Below the pieces are notes generated by a model. That model was not told the origin of the DNA, did no database searches, and was given only the letters and a program-made list of their open reading frames with translations. This document shows, piece after piece, positions 5,406-6,180 of a stretch of 6,180 nucleotides of DNA. This stretch comes from Prevotellaceae bacterium (GTDB lineage: Bacteria > Bacteroidota > Bacteroidia > Bacteroidales > Paludibacteraceae): positions 1-6,180 of the forward strand of contig JAISXQ010000270.1 in the NCBI GenBank assembly GCA_031270425.1, given 5' to 3'. A program made the translations under genes and the position numbers. Within the stretch, counting starts at the first letter, position 1; every line of letters starts with the position of its first letter.

Positions 5406-5483
5406 GATGTTGATATTATACGCCTTTTATAGATATTTTTATCGGAAATACCGGTAACAACATCAAAAAACGGCGTAATGTTG
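5406..5483 (+). ncRNA. Possible structured leader RNA: three-way junction with pseudoknot
   Basis: Stem P1 is GATGTTG (5406-5412) with CAACATC (5458-5464). Directly inside it, ATATTATA (5413-5420) pairs with TATA-g-ATAT (5428-5436, one bulged G) around the loop CGCCTTT. After two unpaired Ts, TTATCGG (5439-5445) pairs with CCGGTAA (5451-5457, one G-U) around AAATA, ending exactly where P1 resumes. Loop CGCC (5421-5424) is complementary to GGCG (5472-5475) downstream. The nested fit is striking, but the middle hairpin is all A-U. I cannot match it to a named riboswitch class. It sits at the expected 5' end of the transcript. Confidence 0.35.
5407..5457 (+). CDS. Possible leader peptide, 16 residues, Tyr-rich (tentative)
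   Basis: ATG at 5407 opens a frame of 16 codons plus TAA, MLILYAFYRYFYRKYR, with five Tyr and three Arg. It coincides almost exactly with the candidate three-way junction. Only AGG directly abuts the ATG, too close for a normal ribosome site. A/T-rich sequence gives Tyr codons easily, so this may be chance; it is listed because Tyr-rich leader frames overlapping RNA structure can be attenuators. Confidence 0.15.
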   Translation: MLILYAFYRYFYRKYR

Positions 5484-5527
5484 TAGTTTTTAATTCGTAT
5501 TTTTTAAAATTTTACATATAGGAACTT

Positions 5528-5569
5528 ATGTTGCACAGATTAGAAACAAATAAAGTAAACAATTATTAA
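5528..5569 (+). CDS. Possible upstream ORF of 13 residues (tentative)
   Basis: ATG at 5528 starts MLHRLETNKVNNY followed by TAA. AGGAA at 5520-5524 lies three bases before the ATG, a Shine-Dalgarno-like word at short spacing, while the main gene's start has none. It lies in the leader, 45 bases before that start. No homology is claimed. Confidence 0.15.
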   Translation: MLHRLETNKVNNY

Positions 5570-5614
5570 TCAGCGTTTTAAATTCGCGTAACTCGCACAA
5601 TTTGTAAAAAGAAA

Positions 5615-6180
5615 ATGAAAAAGAAAGTATTATTCGTAACCGCTCTTGCCCTTACATTAGGCATGAGCAGCGCCCTTCAAGGGCAAATAACCGGCGCAAT
5701 AGACTTCGGCGACTGCGGCGCAACCGGCAGCGAGACATCCGTTAAGTGGTATATTATCGACTCGGTGGGAGTGGGGGATTACCCCTACGAGAATGACCAC
5801 CACTACACCCTCGTTATTGACGGTTCGGGCAATATGTACAATTATCCGTCGGTGGTCTCCGTGCCCTGGTGGGCTTACATACAAAAAATAAAGTATGTGC
5901 GTATCGAGGCGGACATTAACGGTATCGACTGTTTAATTTTTAAGGGACCAATGCTCGCCGAAGTCTTCACGTACGCCTCCGCGCCTCCAACGTGGGAGTG
6001 CAACGAACTTTCTCCTGTGAACATGGTACGTGTGACGGGCGGAAGCTACGTGATGGGCGGCGCAATCAAAGGCACCGGAGCCCTTACCGGAGCCCACACT
6101 GTAACCGTCGACGATTTCTATATCGGCAAATTTGAGGTTACCGAGCAGCAGTGGACCGAAGTGATGACCCCCAGCAGCTC
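5615..6180 (+). CDS. Secreted BspA-like / formylglycine-generating-enzyme-fold protein, 5' part
   Basis: The gene starts at ATG 5615 (A-rich context, no Shine-Dalgarno) and runs off the window after 188 codons. Residues 1-24, MKKKVLFVTALALTLGMSSA and LQGQ, form a Sec signal peptide with no lipobox Cys. Residues about 34-126 resemble the opening module of BspA-like leucine-rich-repeat surface proteins: CGATGS (34-39), YTLVIDGSGNMYNYP (64-78), VPWWAYIQKIKYVRIE (83-98) and the tail EVFTYASAPPTW (116-127). Residues from about 135, MVRVTGGSYVMGG (137-149), then HTVTVDDFYIGKFEVTEQQW (161-180) and VM, are the start of an FGE-sulfatase (SUMF1-type) domain. True FGEs oxidise a sulfatase Cys to formylglycine; many secreted Bacteroidota relatives lack the catalytic cysteines and probably bind ligands. 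The deciding residues lie beyond the window, so enzyme activity cannot be judged. Base composition is clearly more GC-rich than its leader. Confidence 0.85.
   Translation, partial: MKKKVLFVTALALTLGMSSALQGQITGAIDFGDCGATGSETSVKWYIIDSVGVGDYPYENDHHYTLVIDGSGNMYNYPSVVSVPWWAYIQKIKYVRIEADINGIDCLIFKGPMLAEVFTYASAPPTWECNELSPVNMVRVTGGSYVMGGAIKGTGALTGAHTVTVDDFYIGKFEVTEQQWTEVMTPSS

Noticed and set aside
5615..5690. Lipoprotein signal on the last gene
   Set aside because: No Cys follows the hydrophobic segment within signal-peptidase II range; the first Cys is residue 34.
5657..5884. Minus-strand open frame of 75 codons
   Set aside because: Antisense to the start of the secreted FGE-type gene, which has a signal peptide and recognisable domains.

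Overview
The window looks like chromosomal DNA from a member of the Bacteroidota, most likely Bacteroidales. Several intergenic regions carry TAnnTTTG boxes, the -7 element typical of that phylum. Most start codons have A-rich upstream sequence instead of a Shine-Dalgarno site. The last gene begins with a BspA-like surface-protein module followed by a formylglycine-generating-enzyme (FGE/SUMF1-type) fold, a combination in keeping with host-associated Bacteroidales. The genus cannot be told from this window.

Layout. Positions 1-2010 hold three minus-strand genes read in the order der (ribosome-assembly GTPase), a small GNAT acetyltransferase, then the first 43 codons of leuS (leucyl-tRNA synthetase). 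Gaps of about 70 bases and no clear internal promoter suggest one transcription unit. Positions 2011-2398 are a divergent promoter region with boxes for der (minus) and folA (plus) and an imperfect GTTAAY-rich repeat in the der leader. Positions 2399-3521 hold folA (dihydrofolate reductase) and a flavodoxin-fold NAD(P)H oxidoreductase in tandem on the plus strand. The 55 bases between them are almost entirely a 7-bp tandem array that also supplies the last codons and the stop of folA. A GC-rich hairpin at 3537-3564 separates these genes from a convergent membrane histidine kinase (3585-4745, minus).

Positions 4746-5614 contain no convincing conventional gene. They hold a kinase promoter candidate, a compound repeat element (54-bp inverted arms matching at 52 positions, a 14-unit array of 8-bp repeats, extra diverged copies and a 21-bp hairpin insertion), and a promoter with a leader of about 215 bases that can fold into a three-way junction. 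From 5615 to the window end is the 5' part of the secreted BspA-like/FGE-fold protein.

The proteins are mostly housekeeping (ribosome assembly, tRNA charging, folate, redox), and I see no new multi-gene system. The unusual content is intergenic: three different short-unit tandem arrays within 3.2 kb, the large inverted repeat, and the structured leader before the final gene.
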